Positions 24,875 to 33,761 are shown, counted from the first letter of the stretch. The stretch: 48,843 nt of DNA from Acidimicrobiia bacterium (GCA_009694295.1 SHVJ01000005.1:1-48843), one strand, 5' to 3'. A program made the numbers and translations. Notes: generated by a model not told the origin, from the letters alone.

Positions 24875-26554
24875 ATGGAAGCCTTCCCCGTCGTGACATC
24901 GCTCATCGACCGCATCGAAGCCGGCGTCCAAACCGGTACCCAAGCTGGCGCGGGGATCACGTTCCTCGGGTCGGCCGCCGCCGATCGGCACGCTGAGCGA
25001 CTGTCATGGGCCGAACTGCACGACGACGCGGCGGGAATGGCGGCCGCATTGCAAGCGCTGGGCGTCGTCCCCGGCGATCGGGTCGCGATCATCGGACCCA
25101 CCTCTCGTCCACTTGTCACTGCAATCCAAGCCACCTGGCTGGCAGGGGCCACCGTCGTGTGCCTGCCGCTGCCGATGCGACTGGGGTCGATCGAGTCGTT
25201 CACACTCCAGACGCGGGCGCGCATCGCCAACGCGCAGGCGTGCATGGTGCTCGTCGACCCGGAGCTCGAACCGTTCCTCGCCACGCAACCCGGCGACCCA
25301 CCCGTCGTGCGTCTCCCAGAGCTACGCGGGTCGTCGGCGGCGTGGGAGCGCCCGGTCGTCGATGCGGAATCGCTCGCAGTGCTTCAGTTCACGAGCGGGT
25401 CGACTGACGATCCGAAGGGCGTGATGCTCCCGCACCGCTGCGTCGTGAACAACATCGACGCGATCGTTCACGGCGCGGGCCTCGGTGCCGGCGACGTCGG
25501 CGTGTCGTGGCTGCCGCTCTACCACGACATGGGGTTGATCGGGATGCTCTCGACACCCATGACCACCGGCTTCGATCTCGCGATCGCCCCGCCGCAGGAC
25601 TTCCTCGCCGCGCCGGCCGACTGGATGCGCTGGATGTCGGAGTACCGAGCAACGCTCGCGTGCGGACCGAACTTCGCGTATGCGCTTGCGGCACGCGCGT
25701 TGCGACGTGTCGACGACCTCGACCTCTCGCAATGGCGCCTTGCGCTCAACGGCGCCGAGCCGATCGATCCCGGTGCCGTCGAGGCGTTCCTCGAGACTGG
25801 CGCCAAGCACGGCCTCTCGCCCGCGGCCGCGTTCTGCGTGTACGGCATGGCCGAGGCCACGCTGGCGATCTCGTTCCCCGAACCAGGCAGCGGGATGAGC
25901 GTCGACACGGTGGATCGCACAACGCTCGAGCACGAGCGGTACGCCGCGGAAGCCACGCGCCCCGAGGACGCACGCCGGCTCGCCTTGTTGGGCAAGCCAC
26001 TTCGCGGACTCGAAGTGCGGGTGTGCGACCCCGACACCGGTGCGCCGCAATCCGATCGGGAGGTTGGCGAGCTCGAGCTACGCGGCAACTCCGTCACGCC
26101 TGGCTATTGGCAGCGCGACGACGTGACCCGAGCAACGCTCTGGGACGGCTGGCTCCGCACCGGCGACCTCGGATACATGGTCGACGGGCAGGTGGTGGTG
26201 TGCGGTCGCATCAAGGACGTGATCATCGTGGGTGGGCGCAACGTGTTCCCCGAGGAGATCGAGCGCGCGTGCGCGGCCGTCGAAGGTGTGCGCCCGGGCA
26301 ATGTGATCGCGTTCGGCACCGACACGCGGCGCGGGAAAGAGGGCATCGTGGTGGTGGCCGAGACCCGCGCCGACGCTGACGCACCCCTGCGGGTGCGTGA
26401 CGAGGTGGTCGACCGCGTGTGCGACGTGGTGGGCATTCCGCCGTACGAGGTAATCCTCGTGCAAGCCGGCAGCCTGCCCAAGACCTCGTCCGGCAAGCTC
26501 CAACGCTCGCTCTGCCGCATGCAATACCTGGAAGACAACCTGGTATTGCTCTAG
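24875..26554 (+). CDS. Fatty-acyl-AMP ligase-like adenylate-forming enzyme
   Basis: It activates a fatty or related acid to an acyl-adenylate. The 559 residues show LQFTSGSTDDPKGVM as the P-loop, SWLPLYHDMGLIG (the substrate-pocket block typical of FAAL and related enzymes), YGMAEATLAIS, and the hinge and tail GDLGYMVDGQVVVCGRIKD with SLPKTSSGKLQRS containing the catalytic lysine. FAALs normally hand the acyl group to a carrier protein or polyketide synthase; neither is in the window, so a CoA-ligase role is still possible. Confidence 0.85.
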   Translation: MEAFPVVTSLIDRIEAGVQTGTQAGAGITFLGSAAADRHAERLSWAELHDDAAGMAAALQALGVVPGDRVAIIGPTSRPLVTAIQATWLAGATVVCLPLPMRLGSIESFTLQTRARIANAQACMVLVDPELEPFLATQPGDPPVVRLPELRGSSAAWERPVVDAESLAVLQFTSGSTDDPKGVMLPHRCVVNNIDAIVHGAGLGAGDVGVSWLPLYHDMGLIGMLSTPMTTGFDLAIAPPQDFLAAPADWMRWMSEYRATLACGPNFAYALAARALRRVDDLDLSQWRLALNGAEPIDPGAVEAFLETGAKHGLSPAAAFCVYGMAEATLAISFPEPGSGMSVDTVDRTTLEHERYAAEATRPEDARRLALLGKPLRGLEVRVCDPDTGAPQSDREVGELELRGNSVTPGYWQRDDVTRATLWDGWLRTGDLGYMVDGQVVVCGRIKDVIIVGGRNVFPEEIERACAAVEGVRPGNVIAFGTDTRRGKEGIVVVAETRADADAPLRVRDEVVDRVCDVVGIPPYEVILVQAGSLPKTSSGKLQRSLCRMQYLEDNLVLL

Positions 26555-26564
26555 ACGCCCGCCC

Positions 26565-27314
26565 TTAGACCATCGGCCAGGGGACCGAGTGGTAACCGGG
26601 GTCGGGATCGGGGAGGCAGCCGTCGCGGAGCAAGTCGGCGGCGCGCGTCGACAGCGCGGCGAGCTCCGGCGGTGAGAGCAGGTTGGCGAGCCGAGCGCCG
26701 ATCTCGCCTTCGTCGATCTCGCGGGTCAACCGACAGACGGCGTCGGTGAGCGCGGGTGGTAGCGGCTCCCCCGCGAAGTCCCAGATCACCGTGCGCAACT
26801 TCCACATCGGATGAAACGTGAGGCCGTGGTCGATGCCCACGATCACGTCGTTCGCCTGATCGTGCAGGCAGTGCCCACCTTTGCGGTCGGTGTTGTTCAC
26901 CAGGACGTCGAACACCGCGAATTCACGGAAACGCTCGGGGTTGCCTTTCAGCAGCGTGAAGTAGTGCTCCTCGGGGTCGTGCTCGACGAAGCGCTGGACG
27001 GCTCCGGGACCGAGCGGGCCGTCGTCGCGCATGACCGTGACGGGCACGACTCCCCAACCGAGTGCACGCGACACCTCGTACGCCGCGACTTCCCGATTGC
27101 ACAGCGTGCCGTCGGGGAAGTCCCACAGCGGTCGCTCGCCGCGGCGCGGCTTGTAGACCGCGCTGATCTCGATGTCGTCGACCGTCGCCTGGACGAGAAA
27201 CGTGCCGTTCGACGCGTACCGCATGCGTCCCACAACTTCGAAGTCGGCGCGCGCCAAGAGCGCCGCCAAATCGTCGGGAGCCAAATCGTCGGGAGTCAGT
27301 TCCAGCGCGGGCAC
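26565..27314 (-). CDS. SCO1664-family protein (PI3/4-kinase-like fold)
   Basis: The family has a kinase-like fold related to PI3/4-kinases and HipA. Visible motifs are MRYASNGTFLVQ, ISAVYKPRRGERPLWDFP, REVAAYEVSRALGWGVVP, DVLVNNTDRKGGHCL (catalytic-loop-like) and VGIDHGLTFHP (DH metal motif). The product is 249 residues from GTG 27314; an in-frame GTG at 27356 would lengthen the overlap with DUF3090 from 19 to 61 bases. A repeated 15-mer gives APDDLAPDDL near the N-terminus. It is last in the conserved phosphatase-DUF3090-SCO1664 operon. Confidence 0.82.
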   Translation of the reverse strand: MPALELTPDDLAPDDLAALLARADFEVVGRMRYASNGTFLVQATVDDIEISAVYKPRRGERPLWDFPDGTLCNREVAAYEVSRALGWGVVPVTVMRDDGPLGPGAVQRFVEHDPEEHYFTLLKGNPERFREFAVFDVLVNNTDRKGGHCLHDQANDVIVGIDHGLTFHPMWKLRTVIWDFAGEPLPPALTDAVCRLTREIDEGEIGARLANLLSPPELAALSTRAADLLRDGCLPDPDPGYHSVPWPMV

Positions 27315-27850
27315 CGGTGTCCGGCAGGATCCATCGGCATGTCGCACAGCGGGCACGGCGGACGCCCTGCGGCAACCTCCCGGGCGCCACGCGCCGCCAT
27401 CGCGCGCACCTGCGGTCGAGTCGCGTAGATGCGGGCGACGTAGCCCTCGCCATCGTCTTCGTCGTCGATGACCAGCTCGAGCGGATCATCCAGATCGTCT
27501 TCGTCGTCGTCTTCTGAAGTGGTGTGCTCGCGCAGCTCGATGAGCACGAGCTCACGCTCAGGATCGAAGCCGAGCCCTATGAGACGGGCACGGAAGAGCG
27601 GCACGGTGGGCTCGCGCAACTCGGCCGCGGCACTGGGCAACGTGATCGGGTCTTCGGGATAGTCGTCGGCAATCCGGTCGAGGAACGCGATCGCCTCAGT
27701 GGCGAGCAGCGCGATCTGCTCCTTCTCGACGAGCACGGTGAGCTGCGCTTCGGCGGAGCGCGCCTGGAGATAGAAGGCGCGTTGACCCGGCTCGCCGACC
27801 GCGCCAGTACCGAGTGCGTCGACGTCTTCGAGCTCGATGGGATCGGGCAT
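27296..27850 (-). CDS. DUF3090 family protein with C-terminal zinc ribbon
   Basis: The 184 residues start MPDPIELEDVDALGTGAVG, include GQRAFYLQARSAEAQLTVL and KEQIALLATEAIAFLDRI, an acidic stretch (TSEDDDEDDLDDPLE), and close with CPLCDMPMDPAGHRCPRWN, a likely CxxC...C zinc site. ATG 27850 has AGGAGGAG upstream. It lies between a histidine phosphatase and the SCO1664 protein, an order kept in many actinobacteria. Function unknown. Confidence 0.86.
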   Translation of the reverse strand: MPDPIELEDVDALGTGAVGEPGQRAFYLQARSAEAQLTVLVEKEQIALLATEAIAFLDRIADDYPEDPITLPSAAAELREPTVPLFRARLIGLGFDPERELVLIELREHTTSEDDDEDDLDDPLELVIDDEDDGEGYVARIYATRPQVRAMAARGAREVAAGRPPCPLCDMPMDPAGHRCPRWN

Positions 27851-27855
27851 GGGGT

Positions 27856-28578
27856 CTATTTCTTCTCCTCCTTTCCCTTTGGCTCCGGGGACTTGAGTTC
27901 GTCGAGCCCACCGGTGTCGTTGCACTTCAGCATGGCCACGCCGTGATGGCCGAACTCGAACGCCGTCACCGACGCAGGCGACACCACGATGCGCTGGAAC
28001 AGATCGAGGTGGACGCCCGTGTAGTGGGCGATCGCGGCCTTGATGGGATCGGCATGCGAGACGACGACCACGAGCTCACCCGGATGCTGGGTGACGAGCG
28101 CGTCGAGCGCGGCGACCATGCGGGCTTGCATGGCGGCCAACGACTCCCCGCCCGGGAACGACGCACGCGACGGCATGCGTTGCACGACCTTCCAGAGGTC
28201 GGTCTTCGCGAGATCAGCGAGCGCCTGTCCGGTCCACTCGCCGTAATCGGCTTCGATCACGCCCGGAAGGGGAAGCACGTCGAGACCGTGGTGCGTTGCG
28301 ACTGACTGTGCGGTCTGCGTGGTGCGTTCGATCGGGCTCGCGTACACCGCGGCCACCGGGAGACCCGCGAGCCGTTCACCCAGCTTGTCGGCTTGACCGC
28401 GTCCCTCGTCGGACAGGTCGATGCCGGGCGCGCGCCCCGAAAGGAGCGGTCCCGTCTGCGCGGTCACCGCATGCCGCGCCAACAACAGACGCGTGGAAGC
28501 CGGCGCGGCCTCCGGTGGTGCGTCGGCCGGTGCGGCGGTCGTCGTGGCGGTCGTCGTGGGGTCGAGCGTGTCCGTCAT
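27856..28578 (-). CDS. Histidine phosphatase superfamily protein (MSMEG_4193-like)
   Basis: A predicted phosphomutase-like phosphatase. After an Ala/Thr/Pro-rich N-terminus of ~28 residues it has LLLARHAVT (catalytic His), SPIERTTQTA (Arg), EADYGEWTG (acidic residue) and VVVVSHADPIKAAIAH (second His). The tail is KEEKK. The 240-residue product starts at ATG 28578, 8 bases after TACGAT (28587-28592 on the minus strand), so the mRNA may be leaderless. It is first of the three-gene operon. Confidence 0.88.
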   Translation of the reverse strand: MTDTLDPTTTATTTAAPADAPPEAAPASTRLLLARHAVTAQTGPLLSGRAPGIDLSDEGRGQADKLGERLAGLPVAAVYASPIERTTQTAQSVATHHGLDVLPLPGVIEADYGEWTGQALADLAKTDLWKVVQRMPSRASFPGGESLAAMQARMVAALDALVTQHPGELVVVVSHADPIKAAIAHYTGVHLDLFQRIVVSPASVTAFEFGHHGVAMLKCNDTGGLDELKSPEPKGKEEKK

Positions 28579-28644
28579 CACAGCGAATCGTACCGGCGCC
28601 CCCACCACCCCCTTCCGTCGTCTTCCCTCGTCCCAACCCCATTG

Positions 28645-28691
28645 TTTTGGCGTGAGAAATGCACCTCCACGGTGCATTTCTCACGCCAAAA
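28645..28691. repeat. Perfect 21-bp inverted repeat with 5-base loop
   Basis: The arm at 28645-28665 (TTTTGGCGTGAG... ending GCACC) is exactly complementary to 28671-28691, with TCCAC between. It lies in the 138-base region between two divergent genes, with the right arm ending 25 bases before the DUF3151 start. The flanks are T-rich on the left and A-rich on the right, the wrong sides for a normal terminator in either direction. It may be a palindromic mobile element, an operator or an RNA structure. Confidence 0.9.
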
Positions 28692-28716
28692 CCCGGTCCG
28701 ACTACGGTCCGGCGTG

Positions 28717-29166
28717 ATGACTGACATCCCTGTCTCGCTCTCGAGCGCGCCCGACGAGGTCGTGCTCGACCCCGAGCCGAGCGACGCACTCGCCGCACTC
28801 GAGCACGCGCTGGCCGCTCCGGCCAGCTCGCGGCGCGACGCGGTGTCCGACGTGGTGGCCCACTGGCCCCGGTTCCTCGACGCGTGGGCCCGCCTCGGCG
28901 AGCTCGGCCGCGACGACGTGGAGGCCTACGCCTGCGCTCGGGTTGGCTACCACCGGGGCCTCGACCGGCTGCGCCAGAACGGGTGGCGGGGCTCGCAATA
29001 TGTGCGCTGGGAGCACCCGGAGAACCGGGGATTTCTGCGGGCCCTGGCCGGGATGCAACGGGCGGCGGCGGCGATCGGCGAGGCCGACGAAGCCACCCGC
29101 TGCGAGCAGCTCCTCCAGCAATTGGAACCCTCGTGGGCCCGAATCGGCTCCGCTGCGCAGCCGTAG
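28717..29166 (+). CDS. DUF3151 family protein
   Basis: The 149 residues begin MTDIPVSLSSAPDEVVL and carry ARLGELGRDDVEAYACARVG, YHRGLDRLRQNGWRGSQYV and PENRGFLRALAGMQRAA, which is the DUF3151 pattern. It is a soluble helical protein of unknown role found across actinobacteria. The frame is open further upstream through the palindrome, but TACGGT (28703-28708) sits 8 bases before the ATG, a leaderless layout that favours 28717. Confidence 0.85.
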   Translation: MTDIPVSLSSAPDEVVLDPEPSDALAALEHALAAPASSRRDAVSDVVAHWPRFLDAWARLGELGRDDVEAYACARVGYHRGLDRLRQNGWRGSQYVRWEHPENRGFLRALAGMQRAAAAIGEADEATRCEQLLQQLEPSWARIGSAAQP

Positions 29167-29193
29167 GCCGTCGCCCCGTAAGATCAGTCACTC

Positions 29194-30186
29194 ATGAAAC
29201 GGGCGCTCATCACTGGCATCACCGGCCAGGACGGTCGGCACATGTCGGAGTTCCTCACCGGCAAGGGCTACCAGGTCTTCGGTCTCGTGCGGGGCCAGGC
29301 GAACCCCAAGGCCAAGCTCGTCCTCGACGAGAACCCGGCCTTGGAACTGGTGGAAGGCGACCTGCGCGACCTCTCGTCGCTCATCGCCGCGGTCGAGCAG
29401 GTCCAGCCCGACGAGGTCTACAACCTCGGTGCGATGAGCTTCGTGGCGCTGTCGTTCCGCCAACCCGAGCTCACCGCCGACATCACCGGGCTGGGCGTGC
29501 TGCGCATGCTCGAGGCCATCCGCATCGTCGGTGGCACCGAGCACAACCCGGTCCGCTTCTACCAAGCGTCGTCGTCGGAGATGTTCGGCAAGGTGCGCGA
29601 GACGCCCCAGCACGAAGGCACGGCGTTTCACCCGCGTTCGCCGTACGGCGTGGCCAAGGTGTTCGGCCACCACATGACGATCAACTACCGCGAGTCGTAC
29701 AACCTGCACGCCTCATCGGGTATCTGCTTCAACCATGAAGGCCCGCGCCGCGGCCTCGAGTTCGTCACTCGCAAGATCACGAACGGCATCGCGCGCATCA
29801 AGCTCGGCCTCCAGGACTCCATCACGCTCGGCAACCTCGACGCGGCCCGCGACTGGGGCTTCGCCGGCGACTTCGTCGAGGCGATGTGGTCCATGCTCCA
29901 GCAGGAAGAACCCGACGACTTCGTCATCGCGACGGGTGAGACCCACACCGTCAAGGAGCTCCTTGATGTCGCGTTCCGGTGCGCCGGCTACGACGACTGG
30001 GAGCGGTTCGTGCGCCAAGACCCGCGCTTCGAACGGCCAGCCGATGTCGAACTGCTCATGGGCGACGCGTCGAAGGCCAGCGCGAAACTCGGTTGGAAGC
30101 CCAAAGTTGCCTTCGACGAGCTCGTGTCGATGATGTACGCGTCCGACCTCATCGAAGAGACCAAGAAAGCCGAACTCGAGCGCTAG
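29194..30186 (+). CDS. gmd: GDP-mannose 4,6-dehydratase-like SDR enzyme
   Basis: It converts GDP-mannose to GDP-4-keto-6-deoxymannose, a precursor of fucose- or rhamnose-type sugars. The 330 residues have the Rossmann motif [26 protein letters not shown] (catalytic Ser), SPYGVAKVF (YxxxK), FNHEGPRRG and [16 protein letters not shown], all of which match Gmd. No other nucleotide-sugar gene is adjacent. TAAGAT (29179-29184) lies 9 bases before the ATG. Confidence 0.88.
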   Translation: MKRALITGITGQDGRHMSEFLTGKGYQVFGLVRGQANPKAKLVLDENPALELVEGDLRDLSSLIAAVEQVQPDEVYNLGAMSFVALSFRQPELTADITGLGVLRMLEAIRIVGGTEHNPVRFYQASSSEMFGKVRETPQHEGTAFHPRSPYGVAKVFGHHMTINYRESYNLHASSGICFNHEGPRRGLEFVTRKITNGIARIKLGLQDSITLGNLDAARDWGFAGDFVEAMWSMLQQEEPDDFVIATGETHTVKELLDVAFRCAGYDDWERFVRQDPRFERPADVELLMGDASKASAKLGWKPKVAFDELVSMMYASDLIEETKKAELER

Positions 30187-30205
30187 CTCCGCCGTTTCAA
30201 CCGAA

Positions 30206-30248
30206 CAAGTGACGCTGCGTCGTCATATTTACTGCGCAGCGTCACTTG
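30206..30248. terminator. Hairpin between convergent genes, probable bidirectional terminator
   Basis: CAAGTGACGCTGCG (30206-30219) is perfectly inverted as CGCAGCGTCACTTG (30235-30248), with a 15-base loop. The right arm overlaps the stop codon of the nitronate monooxygenase-like gene (30242-30244). There is no U tract. Confidence 0.65.
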
Positions 30249-31207
30249 CCCGAGTGAAGTGACAGCGCGGCTTCTGCCTCTTCTACGAATTGGTGGACGA
30301 GGTCGCCGGCTGGGATGAGCTCGTGGATGGCGCCGACGCCTTGGCCCGCTGGGTAGCACTCGCGGTCGGGGTCGACGTCTTTGGCTTCGTCGCCTTCGGG
30401 GAGATGCAGGATGTTGGCGCCCACCGCAACCATCATCTGCTCGGGGAACGGCTTGAGCTCGTCGGGATGGTCCTCGTAGTGCTTGGTGGTCTGGTTACGC
30501 ACAACGCGCATCGGCTTGCCGCTGAACGCGCGGCTGACGACGGTGCCGTCTTCACCCGTGGCGAGCAACGTGTCCTTGTAGCCGGGAGCTGAACGCGCTT
30601 CGGGCGTCGCGATGAAGCGGGTACCGACCCAGACCCCGTCGGCGCCGAGCATGAGCGCCGCGGCGAGCCCGCGCCCGTCGAAGATGCCTCCAGCTGCGAC
30701 GACGGGAACACGATCACCGACTGCGTCGACGATCTGCGGGACGAGCGGCATCGTGGCGACGAGTCCGGTGTGACCGCCGGCTTCGGTGCCTTGGGCGACG
30801 ACGAGGTCGCAGCCGGCTTCCACCGCGTCGATGGCGTGGCGCACCTTGCCGCACATGTTCACCACAAGCACGTTGTTCGAATGACACAGCTCGATGACCT
30901 CGCGCGGCACGCCGAGCGCGGCCACGAACACAGGCACCCCTTCGGCGATCAGGAGCTCGACGTTGTGCATCATCTGGTCGGGCAGCGCAGTGAGCAGGTC
31001 GACGCCGATCGGCTTGCTCGTGAGCGCCTGTGTCGCGCGGATCTCGTCGACCATCTGATCGCTCGTCATGGCGCCGGCGCCGAGGCAGCCGAAGCCGCCG
31101 GCTTCGGAGACCGCGGCGGCAAGGCGGTGGTACGACACGCCCCCCATGCCGGCGAGCATCACGGGATGTTCGATCTGGAGAACTTCCGTCAGTCGCGTCG
31201 TGATCAT
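30242..31207 (-). CDS. Nitronate monooxygenase / 2-nitropropane dioxygenase-like flavoprotein
   Basis: A TIM-barrel FMN enzyme. The 321 residues start with TRLTEVLQIEHPVMLAGMGG and include GGFGCLGAGAMTSDQM, VVAQGTEAGGHTG (FMN/substrate His), PVVAAGGIFDGRGLAAAL and LGADGVWVGTRF, the standard order. Members oxidise nitronates or act as enoyl reductases on lipid intermediates; the choice cannot be made here. TAGCCT lies 8 bases before the ATG on the minus strand (31216-31221), a leaderless layout. Confidence 0.85.
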   Translation of the reverse strand: MITTRLTEVLQIEHPVMLAGMGGVSYHRLAAAVSEAGGFGCLGAGAMTSDQMVDEIRATQALTSKPIGVDLLTALPDQMMHNVELLIAEGVPVFVAALGVPREVIELCHSNNVLVVNMCGKVRHAIDAVEAGCDLVVAQGTEAGGHTGLVATMPLVPQIVDAVGDRVPVVAAGGIFDGRGLAAALMLGADGVWVGTRFIATPEARSAPGYKDTLLATGEDGTVVSRAFSGKPMRVVRNQTTKHYEDHPDELKPFPEQMMVAVGANILHLPEGDEAKDVDPDRECYPAGQGVGAIHELIPAGDLVHQFVEEAEAALSLHSGK

Positions 31208-31302
31208 GGGCCCCGAGGCTAGTTACCGAGCCGCAGCTGTACCGCGGTCACTAGCCGAGGCCTGAGCGGCCCGGCGCGCAGCGCCGAGAGCGGGGGTTTG
31301 GG

Positions 31303-31655
31303 CTACTGAGCGGGGGAGCGACGCAGGATGCGATCGATCGTCTTCGCCAGCTGCGCATCGGTCACTGGTCCCGACACCTTGGCATCGACGCGCTCGCGAG
31401 CGTCGATGAAGAACGTCGGGCACGCACCACGACGCCCAGAAGAGCGCTCGGGCAACGGTTTCGAGCAGATCTTCGAGGAGAGGGATCGCGCCCGTGGGGT
31501 CGTCGAGCCCGATGAGTCGAACGTTGGCGAGGTACCACATCGTGTCCCGATTCGTCGGCGCGAGTGCGAGCCCCTCTTCGAGCAACGCCGCGCCTTCCGT
31601 AGGTGAACCGATGAGCGCAGTGGTCCACCCCGCGAAGGACGCGGGGGTAACGTCG
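31303..31655 (-). pseudogene. Scar of a TPR protein and a thioredoxin-like (CcmG/TlpA-type) gene
   Basis: On the minus strand one frame reads AALLEEGLALAPTNRDTMWY, then LANVRLIGLDDPTGAIPLLE, which looks like the TPR part of cytochrome c biogenesis factors. It runs into FWASWCVP (31418-31441), the redoxin active-site strand. There the frame breaks: in another frame TFFIDARERVDAKVSG and VTDAQLAKTIDRILRRSPAQ follow, the end of a redoxin, stopping at TAG 31303-31305. The ~70 residues normally found between WCVPC and PTTFFID are missing. So this is a deletion remnant with no complete gene. The divergent purE starts at 31660. Positions 31222-31302 show nothing. Confidence 0.65.
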
Positions 31656-31659
31656 GTTC

Positions 31660-32172
31660 GTGACCGCGGCGCGCAAGGCCGGTGCCGAACCGCTCGTCGG
31701 CGTGATCATGGGGAGCGATTCCGACCTACGTGTGATGCAGGCGGCGCTCGACGCGCTCGACGAGTTCAGTGTCGCGTACGAGGTACGTATCGTGTCGGCG
31801 CACCGCACCCCGGACGTCATGGTTGAGTACGCCCGCACGGCCGCCGACCGCGGACTGCGCGTCATCATCGCCGGAGCTGGTGGCGCAGCACACCTCCCAG
31901 GGATGACTGCGTCGATGACGCCGCTGCCCGTCATCGGGGTGCCCGTCAACGCCACGCCGCTCGACGGGCTCGACGCGCTGCTCTCGATCGTGCAGATGCC
32001 CGCGGGCGTGCCCGTCGCCACGGTTGCCGTCGACAACGCCCGCAACGCGGCCCTGCTGGCGGTGCGCATCCTCGCCACCACTGACCCTGCTCTGCGCACC
32101 GCGATGGAGAGATTCCAGGCGACGCTCGACGAGGTCGTGCGAGCCAAGGACGCCAAGCTCCAAGACGGCTAA
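31660..32172 (+). CDS. purE: N5-carboxyaminoimidazole ribonucleotide mutase
   Basis: It converts N5-CAIR to CAIR in purine synthesis. The 170 residues have the class I motifs [35 protein letters not shown] and [19 protein letters not shown]. purK, its usual partner, is not next to it. GTG 31660 follows TAACGT (31648-31653) by 6 bases, with no ribosome site, so it is likely leaderless. Confidence 0.94.
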   Translation: MTAARKAGAEPLVGVIMGSDSDLRVMQAALDALDEFSVAYEVRIVSAHRTPDVMVEYARTAADRGLRVIIAGAGGAAHLPGMTASMTPLPVIGVPVNATPLDGLDALLSIVQMPAGVPVATVAVDNARNAALLAVRILATTDPALRTAMERFQATLDEVVRAKDAKLQDG

Positions 32173-32199
32173 CCCCGGCATCCCCTAGCCTGCCAGGCG

Positions 32200-33753
32200 A
32201 TGTGGCCCGGACTGCACGCTGAGACAAACCCCGACAAGCCCGCATACATCATGGCGACCAGCGGTTTGGTGGTGACGAACCGCGAGCTCAACGAGGGCTC
32301 GAACCGACTCGCCCATCTGCTCAAGGATCGCGGCCTCGAGTTCGGCGACCACATCGCGATCTTCATGGACAACAACCCCCACTACGTGCAAGTGGCGTGG
32401 GCCGCGCAGCGCTCGGGTCTCTACTTCACCCCGATCAACTTCCACTTCAACGCCGACGAGGTCGCATACATCCTCGAGAACTCCGACGCGCAGGCCGTGA
32501 TCGTGTCGGCCGCGCTCGGCCGCGTGGTCACCGAGCTGCTCGACGTGATGCCTGAGCGGGTGCAGACGCGACTCGTGGTGGGTGGCGACGTCGATGGCTA
32601 CGAGCGCTACGAGACGGCCGTCGCCGCGTACCCGAGCGAGCCACTCGACGAGGAGCTCGAGGGTCACGGGATGTTCTACTCATCGGGCACGACCGGACGA
32701 CCCAAGGGCATCAAGTACCCACTCGAGCGCAAGCCGGTCGGCTCGCCGGAACCGATGCTCGCCGGCTTTGGCCAGATTTACGGCATCGACGAGACGAGCA
32801 CGTACCTCTCTCCCGCGCCGCTGTACCACGCCGCGCCACTTCAGTTCTGCATCGCGATGAGCCGCATCGGCGCACCGAGCGTCATCCTCGAGCGTTTCGA
32901 CCCCGAGTCGTTGTTGCAGGCGATCGAGAAGTACAGCGTGACGCACGCGCAGTTCGTCCCGACGATGTTCGTGCGCATGCTCAAGCTTCCGGAGGAAGTT
33001 CGTCTGAAGTACGACGTGTCGTCACTCCAACTCGCGATCCACGCCGCAGCGCCGTGCCCGGTGAGTGTGAAGCACGAGATGATCGAGTGGTGGGGCCCGA
33101 TCATCTTCGAGTACTACTCGGCGACCGAGGGCACCGGCTCCACGATGATCAGCAGCGAGGAATGGCTCGCGCATCCCGGCTCGGTCGGGCGCGCGTACAC
33201 CGGCACGCTGCACATCCTCGATGAGGACGACAAGCCCGTGCCGACCGGCGAGTCGGGCGTGGTCTGGTTCGAGCCGACCGCGCGCAGCATCACGTTCGAG
33301 TACCACAACGACCCAGAGAAGACTGCGTCCGCGCACAACCGCGACGGGTGGGCAACGGTCGGCGACATGGGATACCTCGACGACGAGGGCTACCTCTACC
33401 TCACCGACCGGCGCGACTTCATGATCGTGTCGGGCGGCGTGAACATCTATCCGCAAGAAGCGGAGAACGTGCTCATCGCACATCCGAAGGTGCTCGACGT
33501 CGCCGTGTTCGGTGTGCCGAACGAGGATATGGGCGAAGAGGTCAAGGCCGTCGTGCAGCCGATCGACATGGCCGACGCCGGACCCGAGCTCGAGCAGGAG
33601 CTCATCGAGTACTGCCGCAGCCAGCTCGCGCACTACAAGTGCCCGCGCACGGTCGACTTCGACGACGATCTCCCTCGCCAACCGACGGGCAAGCTCTACA
33701 AGCGCCTCCTCCGCGACCGTTACTGGGGCAACAAGACGTCCAAGATCGTCTAA
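32200..33753 (+). CDS. Acyl-CoA synthetase (AMP-forming)
   Basis: It activates a carboxylic acid to its CoA ester. The 517 residues contain GMFYSSGTTGRPKGIKYPL (P-loop), LYHAAPLQFC, FEYYSATEGTGSTMIS, GDMGYLDDEGYLYLTDRRD and the C-terminal lysine motif RQPTGKLYKR. It looks like the FadD4-type enzymes of actinobacteria. TAGCCT (32186-32191) lies 8 bases before the ATG. An MFS transporter gene follows after 8 bases, so the pair may take up and activate one substrate. Confidence 0.9.
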   Translation: MWPGLHAETNPDKPAYIMATSGLVVTNRELNEGSNRLAHLLKDRGLEFGDHIAIFMDNNPHYVQVAWAAQRSGLYFTPINFHFNADEVAYILENSDAQAVIVSAALGRVVTELLDVMPERVQTRLVVGGDVDGYERYETAVAAYPSEPLDEELEGHGMFYSSGTTGRPKGIKYPLERKPVGSPEPMLAGFGQIYGIDETSTYLSPAPLYHAAPLQFCIAMSRIGAPSVILERFDPESLLQAIEKYSVTHAQFVPTMFVRMLKLPEEVRLKYDVSSLQLAIHAAAPCPVSVKHEMIEWWGPIIFEYYSATEGTGSTMISSEEWLAHPGSVGRAYTGTLHILDEDDKPVPTGESGVVWFEPTARSITFEYHNDPEKTASAHNRDGWATVGDMGYLDDEGYLYLTDRRDFMIVSGGVNIYPQEAENVLIAHPKVLDVAVFGVPNEDMGEEVKAVVQPIDMADAGPELEQELIEYCRSQLAHYKCPRTVDFDDDLPRQPTGKLYKRLLRDRYWGNKTSKIV

Positions 33754-33761
33754 CGGTCCAC

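Noticed and set aside
24563-26554. A polyketide or lipopeptide cluster around the FAAL-like gene
   Set aside because: No ketosynthase module, carrier protein or condensation domain is found anywhere near it.
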